Shown here in pieces: positions 32,754 through 41,699 of a stretch of 64,000 bases of DNA; position 1 is the stretch's first letter; each line of letters begins with the position of its first letter. Made by a program: the position numbers and the translations under genes. This DNA is from Botrimarina mediterranea (GTDB lineage: Bacteria > Planctomycetota > Planctomycetia > Pirellulales > Lacipirellulaceae). The stretch lies in assembly GCF_007753265.1 (NCBI RefSeq), contig NZ_CP036349.1, forward strand, positions 434,001 to 498,000, read 5' to 3'. Under the pieces are notes generated by a model. That model had not been told where the DNA came from and did not search any database. It was given only the letters and a program-made list of their open reading frames with translations.

Positions 32754-32879
32754 CTAAGGTTTGGCGAAGCGTGCTCTAAAAACGCCTGTCGGGCGTTTGC
32801 CCTCGCTCTTGATCCGCTTCCTACGGGCGCCCATTTGGCGGCGCCCTTGTTTCATTCGGACGAAGGAAAGGGGAAGGCG

Positions 32880-34601
32880 ATGAATCACTCGACTAAGTAT
32901 TTCACATTGGCTTGTTGGCTTGCGACGGCAAGCCTGTCGCAAGCGTTCAGCCTGATTGCCCCCGGTGAGCCGGCGGACCTCATCAACGAGCCCGATCGCT
33001 ACTATTCGTTCGATCCCGGCGTCGTCACTTGGAAGATGGACAACAGCTTCCGCGGCACGTACTCCGATCCCGAACTTCTCAACCAAGTACGGTTGGCGTT
33101 CGCCGAGTGGCAGACCGCCTCCGCCAGCGCCGAGCGACGTTCATCACCACGTTATCGCTGGAATCGGTTCAATGGTGAGCAAGACGTGATCGATCTCAAG
33201 TCCGTTCTGACGCACGAGATTGGGCACGCGATCGGATTCCAGCACGGCGACGCCGCTTGGTTCAACGAAACTGCGCCCGATGGTTCGGCATGGAACCGGA
33301 ACTACCGCTACATCAACGGCGTGCTGACCGCGGCGGCGCCGCTCGGCGGCGAGGTCATGAACGAGGGCAACCGAGATGGCTTCATGCCCGCCCAGAAGTC
33401 GCCCACCGGGATCCGCGCCGGCGAGTACTGGCGGACGCTCTCGAAGGACGAGATTGCCGGGCTCGATTACGCCTACGGCGCCCCGATCGATTTTCAGGAG
33501 GTGGGACCCAACGACGACGCGATGATCACGGTCAGCACGTTCCAAGGGAGTGGCGGATCGAATCTCGGTGTCGCGGGTCCCGACACCTGGGTCAATCGCA
33601 ACGGCTCCAACTCTGCCGACGGCCGCCGAATCCTCACCTCGTCGATCGGCATCACCAACAACGCCAATAAGCCGCTAGGCATCCTGCCGCGTACTTCTTC
33701 GTGGTACTACGACAACGCCACGGGCGAGGCGCTCGTGGGCATCAACGTTCGTAGCGAGGGGACCAGCACCCGCAATCCGCTGGCCGTTTACAGCTCGGGC
33801 TCCAATCGCTTCAACAGCTATGAACCTGCTAACACGGTCTTACTCCACGCCTTAGAGAATCGTGGTCACGGCTTCTCCGACCCTTCGGGTGGATCGATCC
33901 CGGTGAGCGGCGGCGTGCAGTTTGGCCTGCAGCTCGACGTGTGGGATTGGACTGTCGATCGCGCGACGGCGATCACCACGGGCGGCGATCCGATCCCGCT
34001 CCCCGTGGTGGCCCTGCACGGCTTCAATCACGGCGGCTTCGCCAGTCCCGACGTCGACGACCACGACCATTTTGCGGGGCACGGCGCGGACGACGTGGCT
34101 CATGGGATGACCACGACGTCGGGCGTCTACACGAAACTGGTCGAAGGGATCCGCGTCGCTGCCGGCGCCGAACCGGCGACCCTCGTCGAACTCGCCTTCG
34201 CGTCGGTGGAGGGCCTCGGCCTTGACGGCGACGACCTCACCCCACAGACGCTTGCCATGCTGCAAACGACCGGCGCGCTCAGCCCCATCAGTGTCCCGCC
34301 GGTCCAACTCGGGGCGTACGAAGACCTCTTCGTCGTGCTCGACGGCCTCGTCGACGACTTGCCCGCCGACCTCCAGGCAGCGGGCAACTTCTTGATGGCC
34401 GGCAACCCGTTGTTCGCCGAGGCGATGGAAGCCGGTGAGGTGCTGGTGTACGCCCGCACCACGGGCCAAGCGGGTTCGGTCGGGTCATTCAGCCTGCTCA
34501 ACTCGGCGGCGATCGTCGGACAGATGGTTCCCGAGCCCGCCGGGCTTGTCATGGCGGCCCTGGCGGCGACCGTCGGGCTGTCACGTCGTAGGACGCGGTA
34601 G
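32880..34601 (+). CDS. PEP-CTERM protein with a metzincin-type zinc protease site
   Basis: A 573-residue exported protein. A signal peptide (about 1-22, LACWLATASLSQA) is followed by a matrixin-like region with the full zinc motif HEIGHAIGFQH (His112, Glu113, His116, Gly119, His122) and SKDEIAGLDYAYG, typical of the end of such domains. The C-terminus is the PEP-CTERM sorting signal: VPEPAGLVMAAL, a helix, then SRRRTR, which directs exosortase-dependent surface anchoring. Residues 200-545 are beta-rich and unassigned. The ATG at 32880 follows GGAAAGGGGAAGGCG, a clear ribosome site; the longer open frame to 32700 runs through the hairpin. Confidence 0.85.
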   Translation: MNHSTKYFTLACWLATASLSQAFSLIAPGEPADLINEPDRYYSFDPGVVTWKMDNSFRGTYSDPELLNQVRLAFAEWQTASASAERRSSPRYRWNRFNGEQDVIDLKSVLTHEIGHAIGFQHGDAAWFNETAPDGSAWNRNYRYINGVLTAAAPLGGEVMNEGNRDGFMPAQKSPTGIRAGEYWRTLSKDEIAGLDYAYGAPIDFQEVGPNDDAMITVSTFQGSGGSNLGVAGPDTWVNRNGSNSADGRRILTSSIGITNNANKPLGILPRTSSWYYDNATGEALVGINVRSEGTSTRNPLAVYSSGSNRFNSYEPANTVLLHALENRGHGFSDPSGGSIPVSGGVQFGLQLDVWDWTVDRATAITTGGDPIPLPVVALHGFNHGGFASPDVDDHDHFAGHGADDVAHGMTTTSGVYTKLVEGIRVAAGAEPATLVELAFASVEGLGLDGDDLTPQTLAMLQTTGALSPISVPPVQLGAYEDLFVVLDGLVDDLPADLQAAGNFLMAGNPLFAEAMEAGEVLVYARTTGQAGSVGSFSLLNSAAIVGQMVPEPAGLVMAALAATVGLSRRRTR

Positions 34602-34694
34602 GCCGACTTCGCTAACCGCCATGACGTTCCAAGGCGGCGCCGGATATGCTGGAGGCGGATCAACCCGCCCCCATCCGGCGCCGCCTTTCGTCCT

Positions 34695-36104
34695 ATGCCG
34701 CAGTTCGCCAGCTCCGTCAATCAGTATCCCGGTCGGGCGTCGCTCATCTGGTACGCGATCTTGATCGTTACGGGGACCGCGGCCCTGTACCTGTGGCCCG
34801 CCTGTGCGGCGTCGCCGGAGGCGCCGATCTCGCTGCTCGACGCGTTGTTCACCTCGACCAGCGCGGCGTGCGTGACGGGGCTCGGCGTCCGCTCGACGGT
34901 CCACGACTTTTCGTACACCGGCCAAGCGGTGATCCTCGCGCTGATCCAGCTCGGCGGCGTTGGCATCATGACCGTCACCACGTTCATCGTCGTGCAGTTC
35001 AGCCGCACCGGGAATCTCCGGCAACGCAAGGTGATCGCCGACACGCTCGGCGCCGGCGAGGGGGGCGACCTCCGCGTCATCCTCCGCAACGTCTTGATGA
35101 TGACGCTGTTCTTCGAGACAGCTGGCTTCATGATCCTGGCGGCCTACAACCAGATCAACTACGCCCACTACGCCGACGCCGGCGTCTGGTCGTCGCACGG
35201 CGAAGCGACATGGCACGCGCTGTTCCACAGCATCTCGGCGTTCTGCAACGCCGGCTTCGCGCTGCACGACCGCAGCCTGATCCCATTCGCCGAGAGCTTT
35301 GTCGTCAACGCGACCATCGCCGTTCTGGTCATCGTCGGCGGCCTCGGCTTCCCCGTCGTCAACGACCTCTGGAAGAGCCGCAAGCGGCCCGCGCCTGACC
35401 GTTGGGGTTCGCTGCAACTGCACAGCAAGATCATGCTGATCGGCACGGGCGTGCTCTTGGTGCTCGGGTTCGCCAGCTTCTTGACGCTCGAGTCGGACGG
35501 CGTCCTTAAGGGCGACCCAGCGCTGCTGAAGGTCTTCAAGGCGGCCTTCCATAGCGTCACCTGCCGCACGGCGGGCTTCAACACGGTTGAGACGGGCGAC
35601 CTCACCAATGCGATGCTGTTCATCAGCATCCTGTTGATGATGATCGGCGGCGGCCCGTGTAGCACGGCCGGCGGGTTCAAGGTCTCGACGGCCGCGATCA
35701 TCTGCCTGCGGGCCTGGTCCACGTTTCAAGGCTACGCGCGCGTGAATCTCTACCGCCGGACGATCTCGCCCCGCAGCATCGAACGCGCCGTCGCGACGGC
35801 GATGCTTTTCATGGCGATCGCCGCGATCGCCCTGACGGCGCTGCTGGTCATCGAGCAATCAACCATCAGCCACAACAGCGGCCAGGGGAAGTTTATCGAC
35901 ACGTTCTTCGAGGTGATCTCGGCCCTCGGCACCGTCGGGCTCAGCACGGGGCTGACGACCAGCCTCTCTAGCCCCAGCCGTGTGATTATCATCGTGCTGA
36001 TGCTGATGGGCCGGCTCGGCCCGATCACGACGTTCGCCGCCCTCGCCCACGGCGAGCGCAACGAACGCGTCGAGTACCCGACCGCCGAGCCGATCGTCGG
36101 CTAA
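34695..36104 (+). CDS. Trk/Ktr-type potassium channel subunit
   Basis: A 469-residue inner-membrane potassium transporter of the TrkH/KtrB family. The four selectivity-filter loops are recognisable in order: TSTSAACVTGLGV, SISAFCNAGFAL, SVTCRTAGFNTV and SALGTVGLSTGL. Helix-loop-helix repeats fit the eight-helix MPM fold. Length (469) is closer to KtrB than to TrkH. Its regulator is the next gene downstream, 108 bases away. With the NhaP2-type antiporter at 20905, the window holds both K+ uptake and K+ efflux genes. Confidence 0.93.
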   Translation: MPQFASSVNQYPGRASLIWYAILIVTGTAALYLWPACAASPEAPISLLDALFTSTSAACVTGLGVRSTVHDFSYTGQAVILALIQLGGVGIMTVTTFIVVQFSRTGNLRQRKVIADTLGAGEGGDLRVILRNVLMMTLFFETAGFMILAAYNQINYAHYADAGVWSSHGEATWHALFHSISAFCNAGFALHDRSLIPFAESFVVNATIAVLVIVGGLGFPVVNDLWKSRKRPAPDRWGSLQLHSKIMLIGTGVLLVLGFASFLTLESDGVLKGDPALLKVFKAAFHSVTCRTAGFNTVETGDLTNAMLFISILLMMIGGGPCSTAGGFKVSTAAIICLRAWSTFQGYARVNLYRRTISPRSIERAVATAMLFMAIAAIALTALLVIEQSTISHNSGQGKFIDTFFEVISALGTVGLSTGLTTSLSSPSRVIIIVLMLMGRLGPITTFAALAHGERNERVEYPTAEPIVG

Positions 36105-36212
36105 CGGCGCTGGGGCAAGCCCTCGTCAGCCAAGCCGAATCGAGCCATGATGGGACGAGCAAGCGTCCCCCCTCTCCCTCAAGCCTGCCGACTCTAGTCT
36201 CACCCCTCCCTC

Positions 36213-36878
36213 ATGGCTGATCACAAGCAATTCGTCGTCATCGGCCTGGGCTCGTTCGGCGGCGCGCTGGCCGAACGCCTCGGCGAGAACGGCTGCCGCG
36301 TCACGGGCATGGACCAGAGCAAGGACCGTGTCGAGTCGCTCAAGGACGTGCTCTACGAGGCCGTCATCGGCGACGCCCGCGACCGCGAGTCGATCTCTCA
36401 CCTCCCCGTCGCGACTGCCCACGCCGTAATCATCAGCATGGGCGAGGACATCACGCAGTCGCTGTTGGCGACGCTGCACGCGCGCGAACTCGGCGCCAAG
36501 CAGGTCGTGGTGAAGGGCGTCACCGACGAGCACGCCCGGATCCTCAAATGCCTGGGCGTGAACCGGGTGATCTTCCCCGAGGAAGAGATCGCCCGCCAGC
36601 TCGCCGACCAGATGACCTGGCCGAATGTGCTCGACTTCTTGCCGATCGACCCCGAATACAGCTTCGTCGAGGTGGCGTCGCCCGATAACTGGGCGGGCAA
36701 GACCATGCAGGAGCTCGACCTGCGGCGCAAGCACAGCGTGTGGGTCGTCGGCGTCAAGGACGCGCTCACCGGCAAGCTGCAGATGTTCCCCGGCGGCGAC
36801 TACCGCCTCTCCGCCGACCAGATCCTGTTGGTGGTCGGCAAACAGGTGGACGTCAACAAGCTGAGCGATTTCCGTTAG
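36213..36878 (+). CDS. Trk/Ktr potassium uptake regulatory protein (KtrA/TrkA)
   Basis: A 221-residue cytosolic ring-forming subunit that gates the channel encoded just upstream. The RCK_N domain has the nucleotide-binding GLGSFGGALAERL (residues 11-23), an acidic end to strand 2 (GMDQSKDRV), and VIGDARDRESI. The RCK_C (TrkA_C) domain spans about 140-215, with WAGKTMQELDLRRKHSVWVV. Single-copy length matches KtrA rather than the tandem TrkA. The ATG is preceded by a short C-rich stretch, without an evident ribosome site. Confidence 0.93.
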   Translation: MADHKQFVVIGLGSFGGALAERLGENGCRVTGMDQSKDRVESLKDVLYEAVIGDARDRESISHLPVATAHAVIISMGEDITQSLLATLHARELGAKQVVVKGVTDEHARILKCLGVNRVIFPEEEIARQLADQMTWPNVLDFLPIDPEYSFVEVASPDNWAGKTMQELDLRRKHSVWVVGVKDALTGKLQMFPGGDYRLSADQILLVVGKQVDVNKLSDFR

Positions 36879-36886
36879 AGAACGGA

Positions 36887-36962
36887 GGCGAGCCGGCGAC
36901 GTTAGTCGTCGGTGTGAAGCGGGTACCGGGCACACACCGACGACTAACGTCGCCGGCTCGCC
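36887..36962. repeat. Family B palindrome, copy 4
   Basis: GGCGAGCCGGCGACGTTAGT and its exact reverse complement, with the inner CGTCGGTGTG / CACACCGACG stem, form a near-perfect hairpin. It begins 9 bases after the regulator's stop codon. Confidence 0.9.
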
Positions 36963-37005
36963 GTTAAACTCGCTTGCCAGCGCCGCTGTGTGGTAGAATT
37001 GCCGC

Positions 37006-37599
37006 ATGGTCGAAATCATCTACACTGGCGACGCCCTCTGGGACCGAATCGAGCGAGCCGTGCAGAAAGTCAAAGACCGACTCGATCGGGTCGTTAAAGC
37101 GCTAGAAGCGGCTGGTATCCCGTACGCCATTATCGGCGGCAACGCCGTTCAGGTGTGGGTGGCCCGAGTGGACGAGTCCGCCGTCCGAAATACGAAGGAT
37201 GTCGATATCATCCTGTCGCGTGATCGGCTTACCGACGCAATTGTCGCACTCGAAGCGGCCGGTTTTCTCTACCGCCACTCCGCCGGCGTAACGACCTTCC
37301 TGGATGGCCCCGACGCCAAGGCGAGAGACGCCGTTCACGTTGTCTTTTCTGGCGAGAAGGTGCGAGAGGGTTACGCGGAACCCGTTCCGGATATCGCCGA
37401 AGTAGAAACGATCAACGACATCAAGACGCTCTCGCTCGAAGCGCTTGTGCGAATGAAGTTGACGAGCTACCGGCTAAAAGATCGCGTGCACCTTCTCGAC
37501 ATGATCGATGTCGGCCTCATCGACGCCACCTGGAAGGATCGGTACTCACAACCGCTAGCCGAGCGTCTACAGGAGTTGCTCGACGACACCGAGCGCTAA
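37006..37599 (+). CDS. Nucleotidyltransferase-fold protein
   Basis: A 197-residue protein of the DNA polymerase beta-like nucleotidyltransferase superfamily. The active-site signature is Gly44-Gly45 (IIGGNAVQVW) followed by Asp65-Val-Asp67 (TKDVDIIL). The C-terminal half is helical (SLEALVRMKLTSYRLKDRVHLLDM), as in AbiEii/MNT-like proteins. No antitoxin-type partner is adjacent, so a toxin role is not supported. Codon use is more AT-rich than its neighbours, which could mean transfer. TAGAAT 6 bases before the ATG resembles a -10 element and might produce a leaderless transcript. Confidence 0.75.
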   Translation: MVEIIYTGDALWDRIERAVQKVKDRLDRVVKALEAAGIPYAIIGGNAVQVWVARVDESAVRNTKDVDIILSRDRLTDAIVALEAAGFLYRHSAGVTTFLDGPDAKARDAVHVVFSGEKVREGYAEPVPDIAEVETINDIKTLSLEALVRMKLTSYRLKDRVHLLDMIDVGLIDATWKDRYSQPLAERLQELLDDTER

Positions 37600-38756
37600 A
37601 CCCGCTCGAGGATCGTCGCGATCCCCTGCCCCGCGCCGATGCACATCGTCGCCAGGCCGACGGCGGCGTCGCGGGCGACCATGGCGTGCAGCAGCGTGGT
37701 GGCGATCCGTGCGCCGCTGGCTCCTAGCGGGTGGCCGATCGCGATCGCGCCGCCGTGGACGTTCACCTTCGCTTCGTCGAGTTCGAGCATCCGCATGCAC
37801 GCCAGCGCCTGCGCAGCGAACGCTTCGTTCAGCTCGATCACATCGATGTCGCTGAGCTTCATCCCCGCACGGGCGAGCGCCTTCAGCGTCGCCGGCACGG
37901 GGCCTGTGCCCATCACACAGGGATCGACGCCCGCGACGGCGGTCGCGCGGATGCGAGCCAGCGGCGCGAGGCCGAGCTCGGCCGCCCGCTCTTCGGACAT
38001 CACGAGCATCGCCGCGGCGCCGTCGTTGAGCGGCGAGCTATTGCCCGCCGTCACCGTGCCGACGACGGGCATGAACGCCGGCTTGAGTTCGGCGAGCGCC
38101 TCGAGACTCGTGTCGCGGCGCACGCACTGGTCGGCGGTGATCAGCTCACGCTCGCCCGCCTCGTTGCGGCCCCAAACGGGAACGAGCTCGGCGTGGAACT
38201 CACCGGAGTCGTGCGCGGCGGCCGCCTTCTGATGGCTCGCCAGCGCGAAGCGGTCCTGGTCCTCGCGCGAGATGCCTTGCGACTGAGCGAGGAACTCGGC
38301 CGTGACGCCCATCATCAGCGCGCCCTTGCTCGTGTACTGGAAGAGCCGCGGGTTCGGATCGACGCCGTCCGCCATCGGGTAGTGGTCCATGTGCTCGACG
38401 CCGCCGACGATCTGCACGTCCTCGCCGCCCGCTAGGATCGAGTGGGCCGCTTGATTGAGCGCCTGCAGACTGCTGCCGCAGAGTCGGTTGATCGTCGCCC
38501 CGGCGGTTGAAGCGGGCAGGTCGGCCATGAGCCCCACGAGCCGCGCGACGTTGAGCCCCTGCTCCCCCTGCTGCTGCGTGCAGCCGAGCAGCACGTCCTC
38601 GATCACCTGCGGGTCAATCCCCGTCCGCTCAACGATCGCCTTCACAACAGCAACAGCAAGGTCGTCCGCGCGCACGTCTCGGTAGACGCCGCGCTCGGCG
38701 TGAGCGCGACCAATCGGTGTGCGGACAGCGTCGATAATGACGGCGGACTTGGGCAT
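37596..38756 (-). CDS. fadA: Acetyl-CoA acyltransferase (thiolase) of beta-oxidation
   Basis: A 386-residue thiolase that cleaves 3-ketoacyl-CoA with CoA. Catalytic residues are Cys93 (NRLCGSSLQAL), His342 (AIGHPLGASGAR) and Cys372 (ATMCIGAGQG). Length and motifs are canonical for the FadA type. It follows the fadB-like gene by 67 bases, so the two should form the trifunctional complex. The ATG is immediately preceded by an ATCCGCAATCC-type repeat (38757-38787) instead of a ribosome site. Its stop overlaps the 3' end of the nucleotidyltransferase gene by 4 bases, tail to tail. Confidence 0.93.
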   Translation of the reverse strand: MPKSAVIIDAVRTPIGRAHAERGVYRDVRADDLAVAVVKAIVERTGIDPQVIEDVLLGCTQQQGEQGLNVARLVGLMADLPASTAGATINRLCGSSLQALNQAAHSILAGGEDVQIVGGVEHMDHYPMADGVDPNPRLFQYTSKGALMMGVTAEFLAQSQGISREDQDRFALASHQKAAAAHDSGEFHAELVPVWGRNEAGERELITADQCVRRDTSLEALAELKPAFMPVVGTVTAGNSSPLNDGAAAMLVMSEERAAELGLAPLARIRATAVAGVDPCVMGTGPVPATLKALARAGMKLSDIDVIELNEAFAAQALACMRMLELDEAKVNVHGGAIAIGHPLGASGARIATTLLHAMVARDAAVGLATMCIGAGQGIATILERV

Positions 38757-38787
38757 TGCGGATTGGGGATTTCGGATTGCGGATTAG
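38757..38787. repeat. Family H repeat (ATCCGCAATCC units) abutting the fadA start
   Basis: Three to four copies of GATT(G/T)CGGATT-type units on the plus strand end exactly at the fadA start codon. The same units recur inside the fadB-like gene at 39091-39170. Confidence 0.75.
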
Positions 38788-38823
38788 ATGCCGTAGTGAG
38801 CCGCGTCGTCATCGACGCGAAGA

Positions 38824-41103
38824 TCAACCATAAAACTTCCCACTCTCTTTCGCCTTCTCCAACAACAGCTGTGTCGGCGAGAAACGCTTGCCGAGCGGTT
38901 GCAAAGGCTCCAGTCGCTCAACGAGCTTTGCCGCCCCAACCGAGTCGGCCCAGAAGAAGAGCCCCCCGCGGTGCGGCGGGAAACCGACGCCAAGGATCAA
39001 CGCAAGATCGACATCGCGAGCGTCATCGACGATCCCTTCCTCCAGCGCGCGTGTCGCTTCAAGCAACATCGGAAACAGCAACCGATCGATGAGCGATTGC
39101 GGATTTTGGATTTCGGATTGCGAATTGCCATCTGCTTCATTCCGCAATCCGCAATCCCCAATCCGCAACACCTCCCCGCTCGGCGTGCCCTTCGGCGGCT
39201 TCCCCCCCTTGCCCGGCGTCCAATCGTAAAAGCCCTTGCCGTTCTTCTGGCCGAGGCGGTCCGCTTCGACGAGCTTGCCGACGATCGCCGCCGGCTCGAT
39301 GCGGTCGCCCAGCGCCGCGTGCAGCACCTCGCCGGCGTGCAAGCAGGTGTCGAGGCCGACCACGTCGTGCAGTTCGAGCGGCCCCATCGGCATGCCGAAC
39401 TCCTTCGCGGCGCGGTCGATCGCTTTGATCGAGACGCCCTCGCTGACGAGCAACGCCGCCTCGTTCATGTACGGCATCAGCAGGCGATTGACGAGGAACC
39501 CCGGCCCGTCGTTCACGACAACCGGCGTCTTGCCGAGCTTGCGCGAGTAAGCGACGAGCCTTTCGACCGTCTTGTCGGCAGTCTTCGCGCCGCGGATCAC
39601 CTCCACCAGCGGCATCTTGCGGACCGGGTTGAAGAAGTGCAGTCCCGCGAAGTTCTCCGGGCGCTTCAATCCTTCGGCGAGTGTCGTGATCGGGATTGTC
39701 GAGGTGTTCGAGGCGAGGATCGCGGAGTCGCTCAACGTCCGTTCGATCTCTGCGAACAACTTGCGTTTCACGTCGGCGTTCTCGACAACTGCCTCGATCA
39801 CCACGTTAGACTCAGCGAGCCCGGCCGAACCGTTAACGCCGCTAATGTGCGCGGCCCGCGCAATCGCCAGATCAGCGCTGACGCCCTTCGTCGCTTTGTC
39901 GTAAGAAGCCTCGCGGATGACGCCCTCGATCCCCGCGGCGAGCGCGGCGGGGCGGTTGTCGCTCATCAGCACACGCACGCCACGCTTGAGGTTGGCGGCG
40001 GCGATGCCCTGGCCCATGATGCCCGCGCCGATGACGCCGGCGATTGCCACTTCCTCCCCCGACTGCGTTTCTAGTTCAGGGCGTCGAGGGCTCGCCTCTT
40101 TCTGCCGACTGCCCTCTGCCGACTGCCCACTCTTTTTAGCGCGGTCGGTCAAGAAGAAGACGTTGAGCAGCGCGCGGTTGATTGGCGAGCCGAACAGCGG
40201 CGCGAACGCCTCGCGCTCGGCCGTGAGCGCGCCATCAAAATCCATCTGCGACGCTTCGAGCATCACCTCCAGCGCCGCCACCGGCGCCGGGTAGTGCCCT
40301 TTCGTCTGCTGCTGGATGACCGCGGCGGCCGTCGCGCCGAGGAACATGAGCTCGGTCTCGGAAAGAGCGATCGCCGAGGAACGCTTTTCGCGGTCAGCAC
40401 GCCATGCGTCGGAGAGCTGTTCCGCTTCAATGAGCCGCACCGCGGCGGCGAGAAGTGGGAAGTAGGAAGTGGGAAGTGGGATACCCGAAAGCTTCTCCCA
40501 CTTCCCACTTCCTACATCCAACTTCGCATCAACAACATCGTCCGCCAGCCCAAGGCGGAAAGCATCCCGCCCCCCCACGCTCTCCCCACCGGTCACCAAC
40601 TCAACGGCGTTCGCTAGCCCGATCATCCGCGGTGTCCGCGCCGTGCCCCCCCAGCCGGGCATCAGGCCGAGCTTCACTTCGGGGAAACCGAGCTGCGTCT
40701 TCGGCGAGTCGGTGACGACGCGGCGGTCGCACCAGACGGCGAGTTCGAGCCCGCCGCCGACGCAGACACCGTCGATCGCCGCGACCGTGACGTAGTTGCA
40801 CGACGCCAGCCGGCCGAGCAGGGTCTGCCCGCGCTCGCACGTGGCGAGGATGTCTTCGGCGGGCCGGTCGAGACCCGCGGCGAACTCCGTCAGGTCGGCG
40901 CCGGCGATGAAGACGCCCGGCTTCGCCGACGTGATCACCAGCCCCGCGACGTTGTCCGCGGCGTCCACTTCGTCGAGCCGCTGCGCGATCTCATCGAGCA
41001 TCGCCGACGACAGCAGGTTGGCCGACTTGCCCGGCAGGTCGAGCGTCACGACCGCCACGCGGCCGGCTTCGGTGTCTGTCCAATCGAGCCGAGTCGCCGT
41101 CAT
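38824..41103 (-). CDS. FadB-like enoyl-CoA hydratase / 3-hydroxyacyl-CoA dehydrogenase carrying three in-frame repeat insertions
   Basis: A 759-residue bifunctional beta-oxidation enzyme. The crotonase domain (1-190) has both catalytic glutamates in GGGLELAVW and LGFPEVKLGLMPGWGG. The dehydrogenase domain begins near 350 with GVIGAGIMGQGIAAANL and contains LHFFNPVRKMPLVEVIRG (catalytic His and Glu); two 3HCDH C-terminal segments follow, the second ending in VGFPPHRGGLFFWAD. Three stretches of intergenic-type repeat are translated in frame at about residues 196-219, 324-352 and 645-672, all between domains. The ATG at 41103 (MTATRLDW) is chosen over an upstream in-frame start at 41169. Confidence 0.88.
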   Translation of the reverse strand: MTATRLDWTDTEAGRVAVVTLDLPGKSANLLSSAMLDEIAQRLDEVDAADNVAGLVITSAKPGVFIAGADLTEFAAGLDRPAEDILATCERGQTLLGRLASCNYVTVAAIDGVCVGGGLELAVWCDRRVVTDSPKTQLGFPEVKLGLMPGWGGTARTPRMIGLANAVELVTGGESVGGRDAFRLGLADDVVDAKLDVGSGKWEKLSGIPLPTSYFPLLAAAVRLIEAEQLSDAWRADREKRSSAIALSETELMFLGATAAAVIQQQTKGHYPAPVAALEVMLEASQMDFDGALTAEREAFAPLFGSPINRALLNVFFLTDRAKKSGQSAEGSRQKEASPRRPELETQSGEEVAIAGVIGAGIMGQGIAAANLKRGVRVLMSDNRPAALAAGIEGVIREASYDKATKGVSADLAIARAAHISGVNGSAGLAESNVVIEAVVENADVKRKLFAEIERTLSDSAILASNTSTIPITTLAEGLKRPENFAGLHFFNPVRKMPLVEVIRGAKTADKTVERLVAYSRKLGKTPVVVNDGPGFLVNRLLMPYMNEAALLVSEGVSIKAIDRAAKEFGMPMGPLELHDVVGLDTCLHAGEVLHAALGDRIEPAAIVGKLVEADRLGQKNGKGFYDWTPGKGGKPPKGTPSGEVLRIGDCGLRNEADGNSQSEIQNPQSLIDRLLFPMLLEATRALEEGIVDDARDVDLALILGVGFPPHRGGLFFWADSVGAAKLVERLEPLQPLGKRFSPTQLLLEKAKESGKFYG
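39091..39170. repeat. Family H palindrome inside the fadB-like coding sequence
   Basis: Left arm GATTGCGGATTTTGGATTTC, right arm ATTCCGCAATCCGCAATCCC with a short loop. It is translated in frame as about 28 residues rich in Ile, Gly, Asn, Gln and Ser between the two 3HCDH C-terminal segments. Confidence 0.8.
40050..40135. repeat. CTGCCGACTGCCC-type repeat inside the fadB-like coding sequence
   Basis: Tandem CTGCCGACTGCCC units (40102-40129) with a partial complementary GACTGCG stretch upstream. It encodes a Ser/Gln/Glu/Arg-rich linker just before the dehydrogenase nucleotide-binding loop. Confidence 0.7.
40449..40518. repeat. GAAGTGGGAAGTAGG palindrome inside the fadB-like coding sequence
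   Basis: GAGAAGTGGGAAGTAGGAAG and CTTCCCACTTCCTAC arms pair around ATACCCGAAAGC. It is translated in frame as a Gly/Ser/Trp/Tyr-containing insert at the edge of the crotonase domain. Confidence 0.8.
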
Positions 41104-41228
41104 CGTTGCTATGCGGGGAAGAGGGAGAGGGCCGGTATCTGGTACGCTGGCGCCCCCCGAGCCGTTCACAGAGTTCCCCTCCCCTTGGGAGGGGGCTGCT
41201 TAAACCTTACCCCCATTTAAGCCACCGC

Positions 41229-41684
41229 GTGACCGCCCCCGCTTCCCCACCGCCCGCCGCCGCCCAGCCCTTCAACCCCCGCCTGAGGCTCGCGCTGGCC
41301 CTGGGAGGCGTTCTGATCGGCCTCTTGATCTTTCAGGCCACCCGCACGCCGACGGCGCCGCCCGCCCGCTCCGAGCCCCTGCCGGGGCAGTCGGGGACCG
41401 TGACGCTGCTCTTCCGGCTGCCGGACGCCGAGCCGACCATGGCGAAGATTCCTTGGGCCGAGGGGCTAACCGTGGCGGAGGCGACGGCCGGGGCGGTCGA
41501 TACCGAGTGGCAGGGCGAGGGCGCGATGGCCATGCTCACCTCGCTGAGGGGGCGGCCCAACGAGGGCGCCAGCGGCCTCAACTGGCAGTTCGAGGTCAAC
41601 GGCGAGTACGCCACCCGCAGCGCCGGCGCCGTCGAGCTGCGGCCGGGCGATAGCGTCTTGTGGAAGCTGGCCCCTTACGAGTAG
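41229..41684 (+). CDS. Membrane-anchored DUF4430 domain protein
   Basis: A 151-residue protein with a short Pro/Ala-rich N-terminus, one membrane helix (about 20-38) and an extracytoplasmic DUF4430 domain. The domain shows its usual pattern: VTLLFRLPDAEP, a helical WAEGLTVAEATAG, SGLNWQFEVNGEYA and the closing LRPGDSVLWKLAPYE. DUF4430 is related to the C-terminal beta domain of transcobalamin/intrinsic factor and often accompanies vitamin or cofactor uptake. The start is GTG at 41229; a longer frame reaches back towards the fadB start. The DUF6580 gene follows. Confidence 0.75.
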   Translation: MTAPASPPPAAAQPFNPRLRLALALGGVLIGLLIFQATRTPTAPPARSEPLPGQSGTVTLLFRLPDAEPTMAKIPWAEGLTVAEATAGAVDTEWQGEGAMAMLTSLRGRPNEGASGLNWQFEVNGEYATRSAGAVELRPGDSVLWKLAPYE

Positions 41685-41699
41685 GTTTCTGGGAAGAAG

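Noticed and set aside
32700-32879. Upstream extension of the PEP-CTERM protein
   Set aside because: The extension runs through the right arm of the 32-bp hairpin, and a strong ribosome site and signal peptide start at 32880.
37006-37599. Toxin of a type IV AbiE-like toxin-antitoxin pair
   Set aside because: The nucleotidyltransferase fold fits, but there is no adjacent antitoxin; the neighbouring genes are potassium transport and beta-oxidation.
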